Position numbers and translations under genes: made by a program. The notes beneath the pieces were generated by a model. It searched no databases and was not told the origin of the DNA. It saw only the letters and a list, made by a program, of their open reading frames with translations. Of a stretch of 64,000 bases of DNA, positions 1-8,170 are shown one piece after another. The stretch's first letter is position 1; the number at the start of each line of letters is the position of its first letter. The DNA is taken from assembly GCF_009826895.1 (NCBI RefSeq), contig NZ_WUMV01000003.1, positions 310,001 to 374,000 on the forward strand, in the 5' to 3' direction. The stretch comes from Stappia sediminis (GTDB taxonomy: Bacteria > Pseudomonadota > Alphaproteobacteria > Rhizobiales > Stappiaceae).

Positions 1-195
1 AATGCGCAGTTCTTCCATTCCCCTGCCGGCATCCAGGGCATAGGCGGACAGGGCGACGTGGTTGACGTTTCCCGGCGCTTTGGGAAACGAAATTCCCTGA
101 AGCGCCAGCAATTCCCGGTTCGCGCTCAACCAGTACTGAAGAGATGTCGTTCCCGTCTTTTCCGCACCGATGTGCAGCCATATACATTGCACCAT
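1..195 (-). CDS. sulfotransferase-like protein, N-terminal fragment
   Basis: Read on the minus strand from an ATG at 195, the first 65 codons stay open to the window edge. Residues 6-19 read LHIGAEKTGTTSLQ, the 5'-phosphosulfate-binding loop typical of bacterial PAPS-dependent sulfotransferases that decorate polysaccharides or lipids. In this family the loop normally lies within a few residues of the start, which is why the ATG at 195 is preferred. The same frame is open further upstream to a TAG at 415-417 and offers another ATG at 399, so the start is not certain. The C-terminal part lies outside the window. The gene is divergent from the ABC importer at 738. Confidence 0.6.
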   Translation of the reverse strand, partial: MVQCIWLHIGAEKTGTTSLQYWLSANRELLALQGISFPKAPGNVNHVALSAYALDAGRGMEELRI

Positions 196-737
196 TGCCT
201 GTTTGCTCAGCAGTTTGTTGACCCAACCAGGGTCCAGGCCCCGAGCCCCGGATGCCTTTCGGTGGATCGCGCCGAACGCTTCGCACAATGCCCGCGTTGC
301 CGCCCGCTTTCCGCCGAAGCGCAGCTGCGGCTTCGTCGTGTTCAAATGCTCCGCCACACAGTCAAAGGGTTCTTTTTGGCATTTTTGGTACAGGCGCATT
401 TCCTCGCGATCGCGCTAGCCGGCGGCGTTGCCGCTTACGCAAAAGTCGGCGAGGCGGTGACCGACGTCGAAATCGGGTCGCTCGCGGGCCATGCGAAGGT
501 GGGCGCGCTCGGGCGTGTCGGCCTGGCGCCGAATTGTAATCGTACCGGTTTCACAAACGACATGAAGACCGGTCGGCGATGTGTTGGCGCGTGAGCCAGT
601 AGCAGGAACGCAATGTTGGATGCCTTAGGGGAAGTTAACGTATTGAGTCGAGCGCCCAAAGCGGGTAAGCCGGATAAAAGAAAAGCGTCGTAACGGCTTC
701 AGGGTTGGGGGAGTGAATTCATAAGGGAGGAAATATC
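196..737. other. intergenic region, no supported gene
   Basis: About 540 bases separate the sulfotransferase-like start from the importer operon. On the minus strand the sulfotransferase frame is open up to a TAG at 415-417 and open again beyond it, so an older, longer reading frame may have decayed here; no domain is recognisable. The only clear signal is the ribosome-binding site GGGAGG at 725-730 for the binding-protein gene. Confidence 0.4.
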
Positions 738-1787
738 ATGGGCAAGACTATCTTCCAGTGTTGCGCGCGCAACAGTATTGCACGGCTGATCGCCAGCGCG
801 GTTGTCGGCACAACACTTCTCTTCGCGGCTCCGGGAATCTCGCATGCGGGCAAAATTACAGTTTACACCTCCTACGAGGAGGATGAGCTGGCGGCATTCC
901 TCGACGCGATGAACAAGGACTTGCCGGATGTCGAGGTCGACGTTCTGCGCCTGTCGACCGGCGATCTCAGGGCCCGCATGTTGGCCGAGGCCGACAATCC
1001 CAAGCATGATGTCATTTGGGGATGGGCTGCGACCTCGATGGTCGACCCCCGCATTATGGAGATGCTCGAACCTTATTCGCCGGAAGGTATCGACAAGGTG
1101 CCGGCGCGCTTCCGCGACAAGGACGGCTACTGGTTCGCCACCACGGGCTACATGGGCGCGTTCTGCGTCAACAACGAGGAGATGGCCAAGGACAATCTGG
1201 CGATGCCATCGTCGTGGCAGGACCTGATCAAGCCCGAATACAAGGGCAAGCTCGTAATGCCGAACCCGGCAAGCTCGGGCACCGGTTATCTGCATGTCGC
1301 CTCGATCCTGCAGATGATGGGAGAGGAGAAAGGCTGGGCCTATCTCGACGAACTCGACAAGAACATGGACCAGTACATCAAGTCCGGCTCGAAGCCCTGC
1401 AATGCGGCAAGTGCCGGCGAAAATGCCATCGGCATCTCCTTCGCCTTGCGCGCCATCAAGAACATAGACGAGGGTTATCCGATCACCATGGTGATCCCAA
1501 GTGAAGGGGCCGGCCACGAGCTGGAAGCCAATGCGCTGATGAAAACCTCGCAGAACAAGGAAGACGCAAAGAAGTTTCTTGACTGGACCGTCTCGAAGAG
1601 CGCCGAGGCCGAATACAACAAGTGGAAGTCGATCGTGACGATGCAGGGCCGGGACATGCCGGAGAAGTTCAAGAAGGCGGGTCTGCCTGACGATATCTCC
1701 ACGGTGCTGTTCGAGGTTGACTATGCCTGGGCTGCGGAAAACCGCGACCGCATCATTGCCGAGTGGCAGAAGCGCTACGAGAAGTGA
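738..1787 (+). CDS. ABC transporter substrate-binding protein, 2-aminoethylphosphonate/iron(III) type
   Basis: This is a periplasmic binding protein of 349 residues. Residues 1-37 form a Sec signal peptide ending in SHA, and the mature protein opens with KITVYTSYEEDE, the usual start of the PhnS2/FbpA-like group. A GGGAGG ribosome-binding site lies 7 bases before the ATG. It is followed 51 bases later by an ATPase gene and then a fused permease, the layout known for putative 2-aminoethylphosphonate importers (PhnS2-T2-U2). The assignment to aminoethylphosphonate rests on that layout and on overall resemblance. Ferric iron, spermidine-like or other small anionic ligands remain possible because these binding proteins share one fold. 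Confidence 0.85.
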   Translation: MGKTIFQCCARNSIARLIASAVVGTTLLFAAPGISHAGKITVYTSYEEDELAAFLDAMNKDLPDVEVDVLRLSTGDLRARMLAEADNPKHDVIWGWAATSMVDPRIMEMLEPYSPEGIDKVPARFRDKDGYWFATTGYMGAFCVNNEEMAKDNLAMPSSWQDLIKPEYKGKLVMPNPASSGTGYLHVASILQMMGEEKGWAYLDELDKNMDQYIKSGSKPCNAASAGENAIGISFALRAIKNIDEGYPITMVIPSEGAGHELEANALMKTSQNKEDAKKFLDWTVSKSAEAEYNKWKSIVTMQGRDMPEKFKKAGLPDDISTVLFEVDYAWAAENRDRIIAEWQKRYEK

Positions 1788-1838
1788 GATGATCGGCGGG
1801 GCGGCGCGAGCAGCCCCGCCTTGCCATTGGGGGTCTCC

Positions 1839-2834
1839 ATGTTCCTGAGCCTGCGCGGCGTCACCAGGCGCTTTGGCTCTGTGTTGGCGGTGGATCACGT
1901 CGACCTCGACCTTTCCGAGGGCGAATTCGTCTGTTTTCTGGGGCCGTCAGGTTGCGGCAAGACGACCTTGCTGCGTCTTGTCGCCGGGCTGGAGATACTG
2001 GACGAAGGCGAAATTCTGCTCGAAGAGACCGACCTTTCCGGCCTTCCGGCGCGAAAGCGCAATTTCGGCGTCGTTTTCCAATCCTATTCGCTGTTCCCCA
2101 ACCTGACGGTCGCCCGCAACATTGCCTATGGGCTCGAATGCCGCAAATGGGCGAAGGCGAAGATCGAGGCGCGCGTCGGCGAGATGCTTGACCTTGTGCA
2201 TCTCGGCCAGCACGCCGAAAAACATCCGCATGAACTTTCCGGCGGCATGCAACAGCGCGTCGCGCTTGCCCGCGCGCTTGCGCCGGAACCCTCGGTTCTT
2301 CTGCTCGACGAACCCTTGTCGGCGCTCGACGCCAAGGTGCGTGAGTCCTTGCGCGGCGAGATAAGCGAATTGCAGCGGCGCCTCGGCATCACCACCATCA
2401 TGGTGACGCACGATCAGGACGAGGCGATGGAGATGGCCGACCGCATTGTCGCGATGAACCGTGGGCGCATCGAGCAGGTCGGCAGTGCCGAGGAGCTTTA
2501 TTGGGAACCGGCGACCCGCTTCGTCGGCGAATTCATCGGCCGCATCAACGTGCTCAGCGCTTCCGAACTGCGCGCCGGCTTCGACGGGCCGCCGGGCGAA
2601 ACGGCGCTGGCAATTCGGCCCGAGCATGTGGTCCTGTCCGAGGACGGGGCACATAGCGGGACAGTGCGCAAGGTTGCATTTCTGGGCAACACCATGCGGC
2701 TCGGCGTCGAGGCGGGTGGCCAGGAAATCGAAATCGAGGTGCATGGCCGGCGCAGGCGCATGAATGTGGGCGATACAGTAACCTTCGACCTGCCCGCCGA
2801 TCGGGTCAGGCGGCTTGCCGTGTCGTCGCGATGA
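1839..2834 (+). CDS. ABC transporter ATP-binding protein, 2-aminoethylphosphonate/iron type
   Basis: The ATPase of 331 residues energises the importer. Walker A is GPSGCGKTT at about 35-43, the signature is LSGGMQQR at about 133-140, Walker B is LLLDEP at about 154-159, and a TOBE-like regulatory domain fills roughly 240-331. The ATG at 1839 is preferred over an in-frame TTG at 1821 because a purine-rich stretch precedes it and MFLSLRGV is the natural N-terminus of the fold. Its stop overlaps the start of the permease gene by 4 bases (ATGA), so the two are translationally coupled. Confidence 0.9.
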   Translation: MFLSLRGVTRRFGSVLAVDHVDLDLSEGEFVCFLGPSGCGKTTLLRLVAGLEILDEGEILLEETDLSGLPARKRNFGVVFQSYSLFPNLTVARNIAYGLECRKWAKAKIEARVGEMLDLVHLGQHAEKHPHELSGGMQQRVALARALAPEPSVLLLDEPLSALDAKVRESLRGEISELQRRLGITTIMVTHDQDEAMEMADRIVAMNRGRIEQVGSAEELYWEPATRFVGEFIGRINVLSASELRAGFDGPPGETALAIRPEHVVLSEDGAHSGTVRKVAFLGNTMRLGVEAGGQEIEIEVHGRRRRMNVGDTVTFDLPADRVRRLAVSSR

Positions 2835-4507
2835 GCGTCGGCGCGCCAACGGTGAGGGCATCCCGCCTGCCCGACTCGGACCGGCTGTTCGGCGTCTTCA
2901 CGGTCGGGGCGACCGGCCTCCTGCTCGTCACTTTCGTCCTGATCCCGTTGTGGGCGATTTTGAAGAACTCCTTCGTGACGCCGGAAGGCATCGGCCTCGA
3001 CAATTTCGCGCGCTACTTCGCAGATGCGCGCTTCATTACGGTTGTCGGCAACACGTTCGAGGTCGGAATAAGCGTGACCCTGACGACGCTGGTACTTGCA
3101 TACGGGTTTGCCTATGCGATCCAGCGCACCTGCATGCCGTTCAAGGGCGTGCTGAGGATCATCGCGCTGCTGCCGGTGTTTTCGCCTTCGTTGGTGCAGG
3201 CGCTGGGGCTGCAGTTCCTTCTCGGCCGCAACGGGTTCGTCAACCGCACATTCGGCACGGAAATCGACATCTATGGATTCTGGGGCATTTTCATCTCGGA
3301 TGCGGTCTATGCCTTTCCGCACGCCTTTCTGATCCTGTCCACAGCTCTCGCCGTCGCCGATGCGCGGCTATACGAGTCGGCGGAAACCCTTGGGGCCGGA
3401 CCATGGCGTATTTTCCGAACGGTGACGCTGCCAGGGACGCGTTACGGAATTGCGTCGGCAGCCTTTGTCGTCTTCACCATCGTTATCACCGACTTCGGCA
3501 ATCCGGTCGTCATCGGCGGCAACTATTCGGTGCTGGCGGTGGAAATCTACAATCAGGTTTCAGGTCAGGCGAATTTCGCCATGGGGGCAGTAATCGGCGT
3601 GTTGTTGCTCCTGCCCGCCGCGCTTGCCGTCACAGGAGAAAAGTGGATTGCCCGGCGGCAGTTCGCCTCGCTCACTTCGCAGTCGGTGCCGCTGGTGCCG
3701 CGGCCGAACCCGGCGCGCGACATAGCCTGGTTCGCCTATTCGGTGCTCGTGGCGCTGGCGATCCTGTCTCTGGTCGCCATTGTGATCTACGCAAGTTTCG
3801 TCAGGCTTTGGCCCTATAATCTCAGCTTTTCACTGCGCCACTACGAATTCGACGTGCAAAACGGCATCCAGCCGCTATGGACGAGCATCTCCGTGGCGAT
3901 CGTCACGGCGCTTCTCGCAATCGTCTTCGTCACCGGAGCGGCGTATGCCAACCATGCCTTCCCCATGCGGGCGAGTCGTATCCTCTATTTCCTGGCGATC
4001 CTGCCCGCCGCCGTGCCGGGCATGGTGCTGGGCCTGGGTTACATCCTTGCCTTCAACACGCCCGGCCAGCCGGTCTACTTGATCTACGACACGATCCTGA
4101 TCATCGCGGTTTGCAACGTCTATCACTATCACGCCCAGGGCTTCTTGCTGGCGACCACCAACATCAAGCAGATCAGTTCCACCTTCGACGAGGCATCCGC
4201 GACGCTTGGTGCGACCAAGCTGAGGACGGTCTGGCGGGTGACGCTGCCGATGATCTGGCCGACCGTGCTGGCGGTCGGCGTATTCTTCTTCATGCGGGCC
4301 ATGGTGACGCTGTCGGCGGTGATCTTCCTGATCACCCCGTCGACCCAACTTGCCGCCGTTTCGGTGCTCTATCTGGACGACCGCGGCGCGCTCAACCAGG
4401 CGGCCGCCTTCGCCGTCTGCATTATGGCGACGGTTGTCGCATTTCTCGTTCTCACCCAGCTTGCATTGCGCCTTGCCGGCATTCGCGGCGTCAATCTGGT
4501 ACGCTGA
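2831..4507 (+). CDS. fused ABC transporter permease, putative 2-aminoethylphosphonate type
   Basis: The 558-residue inner-membrane protein carries two BPD_transp_1 permease domains in one chain. An EAA-type coupling loop (AETLGAGPWRIFRTVTLP) lies near residue 180, and a second (ASATLGATKLRTVWRVTLP) near residue 455. About a dozen hydrophobic segments are evident. Length and duplication match the PhnU2/iron-type fused permeases, so one gene supplies the whole transmembrane channel for the upstream binding protein and ATPase. It overlaps the ATPase gene by 4 bases. The next gene starts 164 bases downstream and may or may not belong to the same transcript. Confidence 0.9.
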   Translation: MSVGAPTVRASRLPDSDRLFGVFTVGATGLLLVTFVLIPLWAILKNSFVTPEGIGLDNFARYFADARFITVVGNTFEVGISVTLTTLVLAYGFAYAIQRTCMPFKGVLRIIALLPVFSPSLVQALGLQFLLGRNGFVNRTFGTEIDIYGFWGIFISDAVYAFPHAFLILSTALAVADARLYESAETLGAGPWRIFRTVTLPGTRYGIASAAFVVFTIVITDFGNPVVIGGNYSVLAVEIYNQVSGQANFAMGAVIGVLLLLPAALAVTGEKWIARRQFASLTSQSVPLVPRPNPARDIAWFAYSVLVALAILSLVAIVIYASFVRLWPYNLSFSLRHYEFDVQNGIQPLWTSISVAIVTALLAIVFVTGAAYANHAFPMRASRILYFLAILPAAVPGMVLGLGYILAFNTPGQPVYLIYDTILIIAVCNVYHYHAQGFLLATTNIKQISSTFDEASATLGATKLRTVWRVTLPMIWPTVLAVGVFFFMRAMVTLSAVIFLITPSTQLAAVSVLYLDDRGALNQAAAFAVCIMATVVAFLVLTQLALRLAGIRGVNLVR

Positions 4508-4671
4508 TTTCGTCGCCGCTTCAGGAACAACGTTCCCGACCGCTTCATATTTGAAGCCGGACGGACCGGAGCCTTATCCGGATCAAGCTGTCATACCGCT
4601 CAAGACCCCTGATGACGGTCCGTTCAAGGTTTACTTGACCTTTGTGCCGATCGGGGCTGAAGCTTCGTACC

Positions 4672-5751
4672 ATGGAACATTTCGACCGTACCGCCCTTTA
4701 CGACCTTGCCCTTGCGCTCTTGTCACAAGGCGGGCTCGAGCGAGAAAAGGCAGAGCTCGTCGCCGAACTGTTGATCCGGACCGATGAGATCGGCGTCTCG
4801 ACGCACGGTATCTCGATGGTTTCCTACTATCTGCCGGAACTCGCGAACGGGAACATGTCCCGCGCGGGTACCTGCGAGGTCGTCAGCGACAGGGGGCTCG
4901 TTCAGGTCTGGGACGGGAATTACCTGCCCGGGCATTGGGTGATGAAGCAGGCGCTCGAATCCTGCATGGAACGGGCCGCCGATGCCGGCCTGGCCGCGAT
5001 GGCGATCCGGCGCAGCCACCATATCGGCTGCCTCTCCACGCTCACGCGTATCGCGGCGCTGAAGGGCTTCGTTTGCTATATCGCGACGTCCGACCCTTCC
5101 GGCAAATGGGTGGCACCCTTCGGCGGCGTCGAACCGCTTCTTACGCCGAACCCCTGGGCCATCGGCTATCCGGCCACGGACCACCCGGTCCTCATCGACA
5201 CATGCGCCTCGATCACGACGGTCTCCAAGGTGCGGGAACACATCAACAGCGGCACGCATTTCGAGCACCCCTGGATGCTTGATGCCGAAGGCCGCGCCAC
5301 GACCGATCCCAATGTGGTGAACGACGTGCCGATGGGCTCGATCCTGCCGGTCGGCGGGATGGATCACGGCCACAAGGGCTTCGCAATGGGCTTGATGGTG
5401 GAGATGCTGACACAGGCGCTTTCCGGGCACGGCCGGGTCGAGGCGCCAAAACGCTGGGGCGCCAACGTCTATCTCCAGGTCATGGACCCGGCAGCCTTCG
5501 GCGGGACGGACGCTTTCCTGGCGCAGGTGGATCATCTGAACGCCGCCTGCCGGGCCAGCAAGCCGATCCCCGGACACGGTCCGGTGCGCATTCCCGGCGA
5601 CCGCGCTGCGCGATCACGCGAAGAGACGTCCAGCTCCGGCATCGTCCTGCCTGAGGAAGTGCTGACACGGATCAGGGCCTGCGCTGCCGAGGCGCACCTG
5701 CCGTTTCCGGCGTCGCTTGCCGGGTCGGCGGCACGAAAAGCGCAGGCATAG
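4672..5751 (+). CDS. malate/L-lactate dehydrogenase family (Ldh2) oxidoreductase
   Basis: The 359-residue protein belongs to the NAD(P)-dependent Ldh2 family (malate, ureidoglycolate, sulfolactate and 2,3-diketogulonate dehydrogenases), not to classical Rossmann LDH. Characteristic stretches are STHGISMVSYYLP near residues 43-55, IRRSHHIG around 113-120 with the conserved histidine pair, and NPWAIGYP further on. The ATG at 4672 is chosen over one 30 bases upstream because MEHFDRTALYDLA is the usual N-terminus. It follows the aminoethylphosphonate-type importer on the same strand and may oxidise a 2-hydroxy acid derived from the imported compound. The substrate is unknown. It converges on the dehydrogenase operon that ends at 5809. 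Confidence 0.85.
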   Translation: MEHFDRTALYDLALALLSQGGLEREKAELVAELLIRTDEIGVSTHGISMVSYYLPELANGNMSRAGTCEVVSDRGLVQVWDGNYLPGHWVMKQALESCMERAADAGLAAMAIRRSHHIGCLSTLTRIAALKGFVCYIATSDPSGKWVAPFGGVEPLLTPNPWAIGYPATDHPVLIDTCASITTVSKVREHINSGTHFEHPWMLDAEGRATTDPNVVNDVPMGSILPVGGMDHGHKGFAMGLMVEMLTQALSGHGRVEAPKRWGANVYLQVMDPAAFGGTDAFLAQVDHLNAACRASKPIPGHGPVRIPGDRAARSREETSSSGIVLPEEVLTRIRACAAEAHLPFPASLAGSAARKAQA

Positions 5752-5808
5752 CCGCCCGGACCTGCACCGAGAGCAATGACATCGGCATGTTTCCGGCCAT
5801 CGCCCCCC

Positions 5809-6684
5809 TCAGATCATGATACGGTGCGGATCGGCCAGGAGGCCGGCGAGATATGTCATGAACCGTGCGGCATCGGCACCGTTGATCACCCGATGATCGT
5901 AGCTCAGGTCCAACGGCACCATAGGCACGGGCTGAAACGCCTCGCCATCCCAAAGGGGAGCCGTCTCGGTGCGGGTAATGCCGAGGATCGCGACCTCGGG
6001 CGGATTGACGATCGGCGAGAACGCGGTGCCGCCGATGCCACCCAGATTGGTGATGGACATCGAGGCACCACCCATCTCTTCCGCACGGACCTTGCGCTCC
6101 TGCGCGCGCGAAGCCAGATCGGCAATTTCACTCGCGATGTTCCACAGCCCCTTGCGGTCAACGTCACGGATGACTGGCACCATCAGCCCGTGGGCGGTGT
6201 CGACGGCGATCCCGATGTGGACGTAGTCCTTGAAGACCAACATCTTGCCGTCCGGCGTCAGTGAGGTGTTGAACTTCGGGAACTCGCGCAGGGCGCGCGC
6301 CAGCGCCTTGACGTGAAAGGCGAGCGCGGTGAGCTTGACGCCACGTGCCTGCGCCTCGGGCTTCAATCGGTTGCGGAACTCCTCGATGGCGGAGACATTT
6401 GCGCGATCGTGATGTGTGACCTGCGGGATCAGCGCATTAGCTGCCGCAAGGTTTCGCGCGGCAACCTGCGCGAAGCGGCCCACCGGCTCTTCGCTGACCG
6501 GGCCATAGGCGGAATGATCCACGTCCCAATACGAGGTATCGCCGGCCGACGCGGGTGCCTTGCCGGCGTCGAGATCTTCGCGCGCAATGGTCGTCCGTCC
6601 GAGATCGCCCGCGAGTTTCACGAGGTCGATGCCCTTTTTTCGGGCCAACGCCCGTACGGAAGGGGGTGCAATGACGTCCGACAT
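5809..6684 (-). CDS. 2-oxo acid dehydrogenase E2 catalytic subunit lacking lipoyl domains
   Basis: The 291-residue protein has a peripheral subunit-binding domain at about 7-42 and a complete acyltransferase catalytic domain at about 60-291. The active-site motif near 265 reads DHRVINGAD, with Asn where most E2 proteins have Asp; Asn is also found there in some characterised pyruvate dehydrogenase E2 chains, so activity is plausible. There is no lipoyl domain at all. The lipoyl-bearing partner is the gene at 8171-9466, whose own catalytic domain is degenerate. The ATG at 6684 is chosen because the longer frame upstream overlaps the aldehyde dehydrogenase gene; the gap to that gene is 10 bases. 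It is the last gene of the minus-strand operon. Confidence 0.88.
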   Translation of the reverse strand: MSDVIAPPSVRALARKKGIDLVKLAGDLGRTTIAREDLDAGKAPASAGDTSYWDVDHSAYGPVSEEPVGRFAQVAARNLAAANALIPQVTHHDRANVSAIEEFRNRLKPEAQARGVKLTALAFHVKALARALREFPKFNTSLTPDGKMLVFKDYVHIGIAVDTAHGLMVPVIRDVDRKGLWNIASEIADLASRAQERKVRAEEMGGASMSITNLGGIGGTAFSPIVNPPEVAILGITRTETAPLWDGEAFQPVPMVPLDLSYDHRVINGADAARFMTYLAGLLADPHRIMI

Positions 6685-6694
6685 GGCTTCCCCC

Positions 6695-8152
6695 TTACCA
6701 GTTGGTCGAGATGTATTGTGTTTCCATGAATTCGAGCATGCCTTCATGCCCGCCCTCACGGCCGAGGCCCGATTGCTTGGTGCCGCCGAAGGGGGCTGCC
6801 GGATCGGACACCAGACCGCGATTGAGGCCGACCATGCCGTAATCCAGCCTTTCGCAGACCCGCAGGCCACGCTTCATGTTCTCGGTGAAGACATATGCCA
6901 CGAGCCCGTATTCCGTGTCGTTTGCGCGGGCGATGACCTCTTCCTGGTCTGAGAAGGTCTGGATCGCGGCGACCGGGCCGAAGATTTCGTCGTGCACGCA
7001 GTCCGCAGTTTCCGGCACGCGCGCGAGCACGGTCGGCGGATAGAAGAAACCCGGGCCATTCGGGATCGCCCCGCCAAGGCGAATCTCGGCGCCCTTTGCG
7101 ACCGCGTCCTCAACGAATTCGGCGACCTTTTCGCGCGTGTCGGCATTGACCAGCGGGCCGACATCGACGCCATCCTCCAGCCCGTTGCCCATCTTCAATG
7201 TAGCCATCGCCTCGGTGAACCTGGCAGTGAAGGTTTCGGCCACGCGCTCGTGCACATAGAAGCGGTTGGCGGCGGTGCAGGCCTCGCCCAGATTGCGCAT
7301 TTTGGCCAGCATCGCTCCTTCGACGGCGGTCTCCAGGTTGGCATCCTCAAAGACGATGAGCGGTGCGTTGCCGCCCAGTTCCATCGCGGGCTTCAGGACT
7401 TGATCGGCAGCGGAATGCAGGAGTTTCCGGCCTACTTCGGTCGAGCCGGTGAAGCTGACAACCCGCACGCGCGGATCATGCAGCATATGATCCACGAGCG
7501 CGCCAGTGCGGCGTGAGGGCAGAGCGTTGACGAGCCCCGGCGGCACGCCGGCTTCCTCCAGAAGGGGCATCAACGCCAGCATGGTGAGCGGCGTCTCCGA
7601 CGCCGGCTTGATGATAACCGCGCAACCGGCGGCAAGTGCCGGGGCAATCTTGCGCGTGCCCATGGCGGCCGGGTAGTTCCAGGGCGTTACGAGAACGGCA
7701 AGGCCGGCCGGCTTGTGCTGCACAACAATCCGGGCGCCGGAAGCTGGCGCGTGGGTGATCAATCCGTCGGCGCGCACCGCTTCTTCCGCGAACCAGCGGA
7801 AAAACTCGGCGGCATAGGCCGCTTCACCCATGGCATCCGCCCGGGCCTTGCCGTTTTCCAACGTGATCAGGCGGGCGAACTGGTCGAGCCGCGCGGTTAT
7901 CAGTTCCCAGGCCTTGCGCAGCACTTCGGACCGCGCCCGCGGCGTGCGCGCCGCCCAGTCCCGCATCGCCGCCTCGGCGGCATCGAGTGCCGCATCGGCA
8001 TCGGCGATCTCGGCCGAGGCTACCGAAGCGATGGCTTCCTCGGTGGCGGGATTGAGCACGTCGAACCGCACGCCTTCCGCACCTTCAACCCAATTGCCAT
8101 TGATGTAGAGATCGGCAGGCAGGGCATCGAAGTCGATGTCAGCTTTGGTCAT
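6695..8152 (-). CDS. NAD(P)-dependent aldehyde dehydrogenase, succinate-semialdehyde dehydrogenase-like
   Basis: The 485-residue protein has the full ALDH fold. Visible elements are PWNYP at 158-162, FTGSTEVG at 234-241, the general base in MELGGN (Glu258) and the nucleophile in GEACTAANRF (Cys292). The closest recognisable group is GabD-like succinate-semialdehyde dehydrogenase, although family assignment does not fix the substrate. It sits between the two E2 genes of the 2-oxo acid dehydrogenase operon, 18 bases after one and 10 before the other. That placement suggests it oxidises an aldehyde made in the same pathway to an acid. Confidence 0.9.
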   Translation of the reverse strand: MTKADIDFDALPADLYINGNWVEGAEGVRFDVLNPATEEAIASVASAEIADADAALDAAEAAMRDWAARTPRARSEVLRKAWELITARLDQFARLITLENGKARADAMGEAAYAAEFFRWFAEEAVRADGLITHAPASGARIVVQHKPAGLAVLVTPWNYPAAMGTRKIAPALAAGCAVIIKPASETPLTMLALMPLLEEAGVPPGLVNALPSRRTGALVDHMLHDPRVRVVSFTGSTEVGRKLLHSAADQVLKPAMELGGNAPLIVFEDANLETAVEGAMLAKMRNLGEACTAANRFYVHERVAETFTARFTEAMATLKMGNGLEDGVDVGPLVNADTREKVAEFVEDAVAKGAEIRLGGAIPNGPGFFYPPTVLARVPETADCVHDEIFGPVAAIQTFSDQEEVIARANDTEYGLVAYVFTENMKRGLRVCERLDYGMVGLNRGLVSDPAAPFGGTKQSGLGREGGHEGMLEFMETQYISTNW

Positions 8153-8170
8153 GGATCAGCTCCTCGTCAG

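Noticed and set aside
435-659. 74-codon minus-strand ORF upstream of the importer operon
   Set aside because: No good start signal and no recognisable family. A different frame of the same strand looks more protein-like but is broken.
699-1898. 399-codon minus-strand open frame opposite the binding-protein gene
   Set aside because: It is antisense to a clear ABC binding protein and has a composition (many Arg, His and Gln without a domain) typical of a frame mirrored from a GC-rich gene.
5809-6684. Asn in the HxxxDG motif as a sign of an inactive E2
   Set aside because: Asn at this position is known in active pyruvate dehydrogenase E2 chains, so it was not taken as loss of function.
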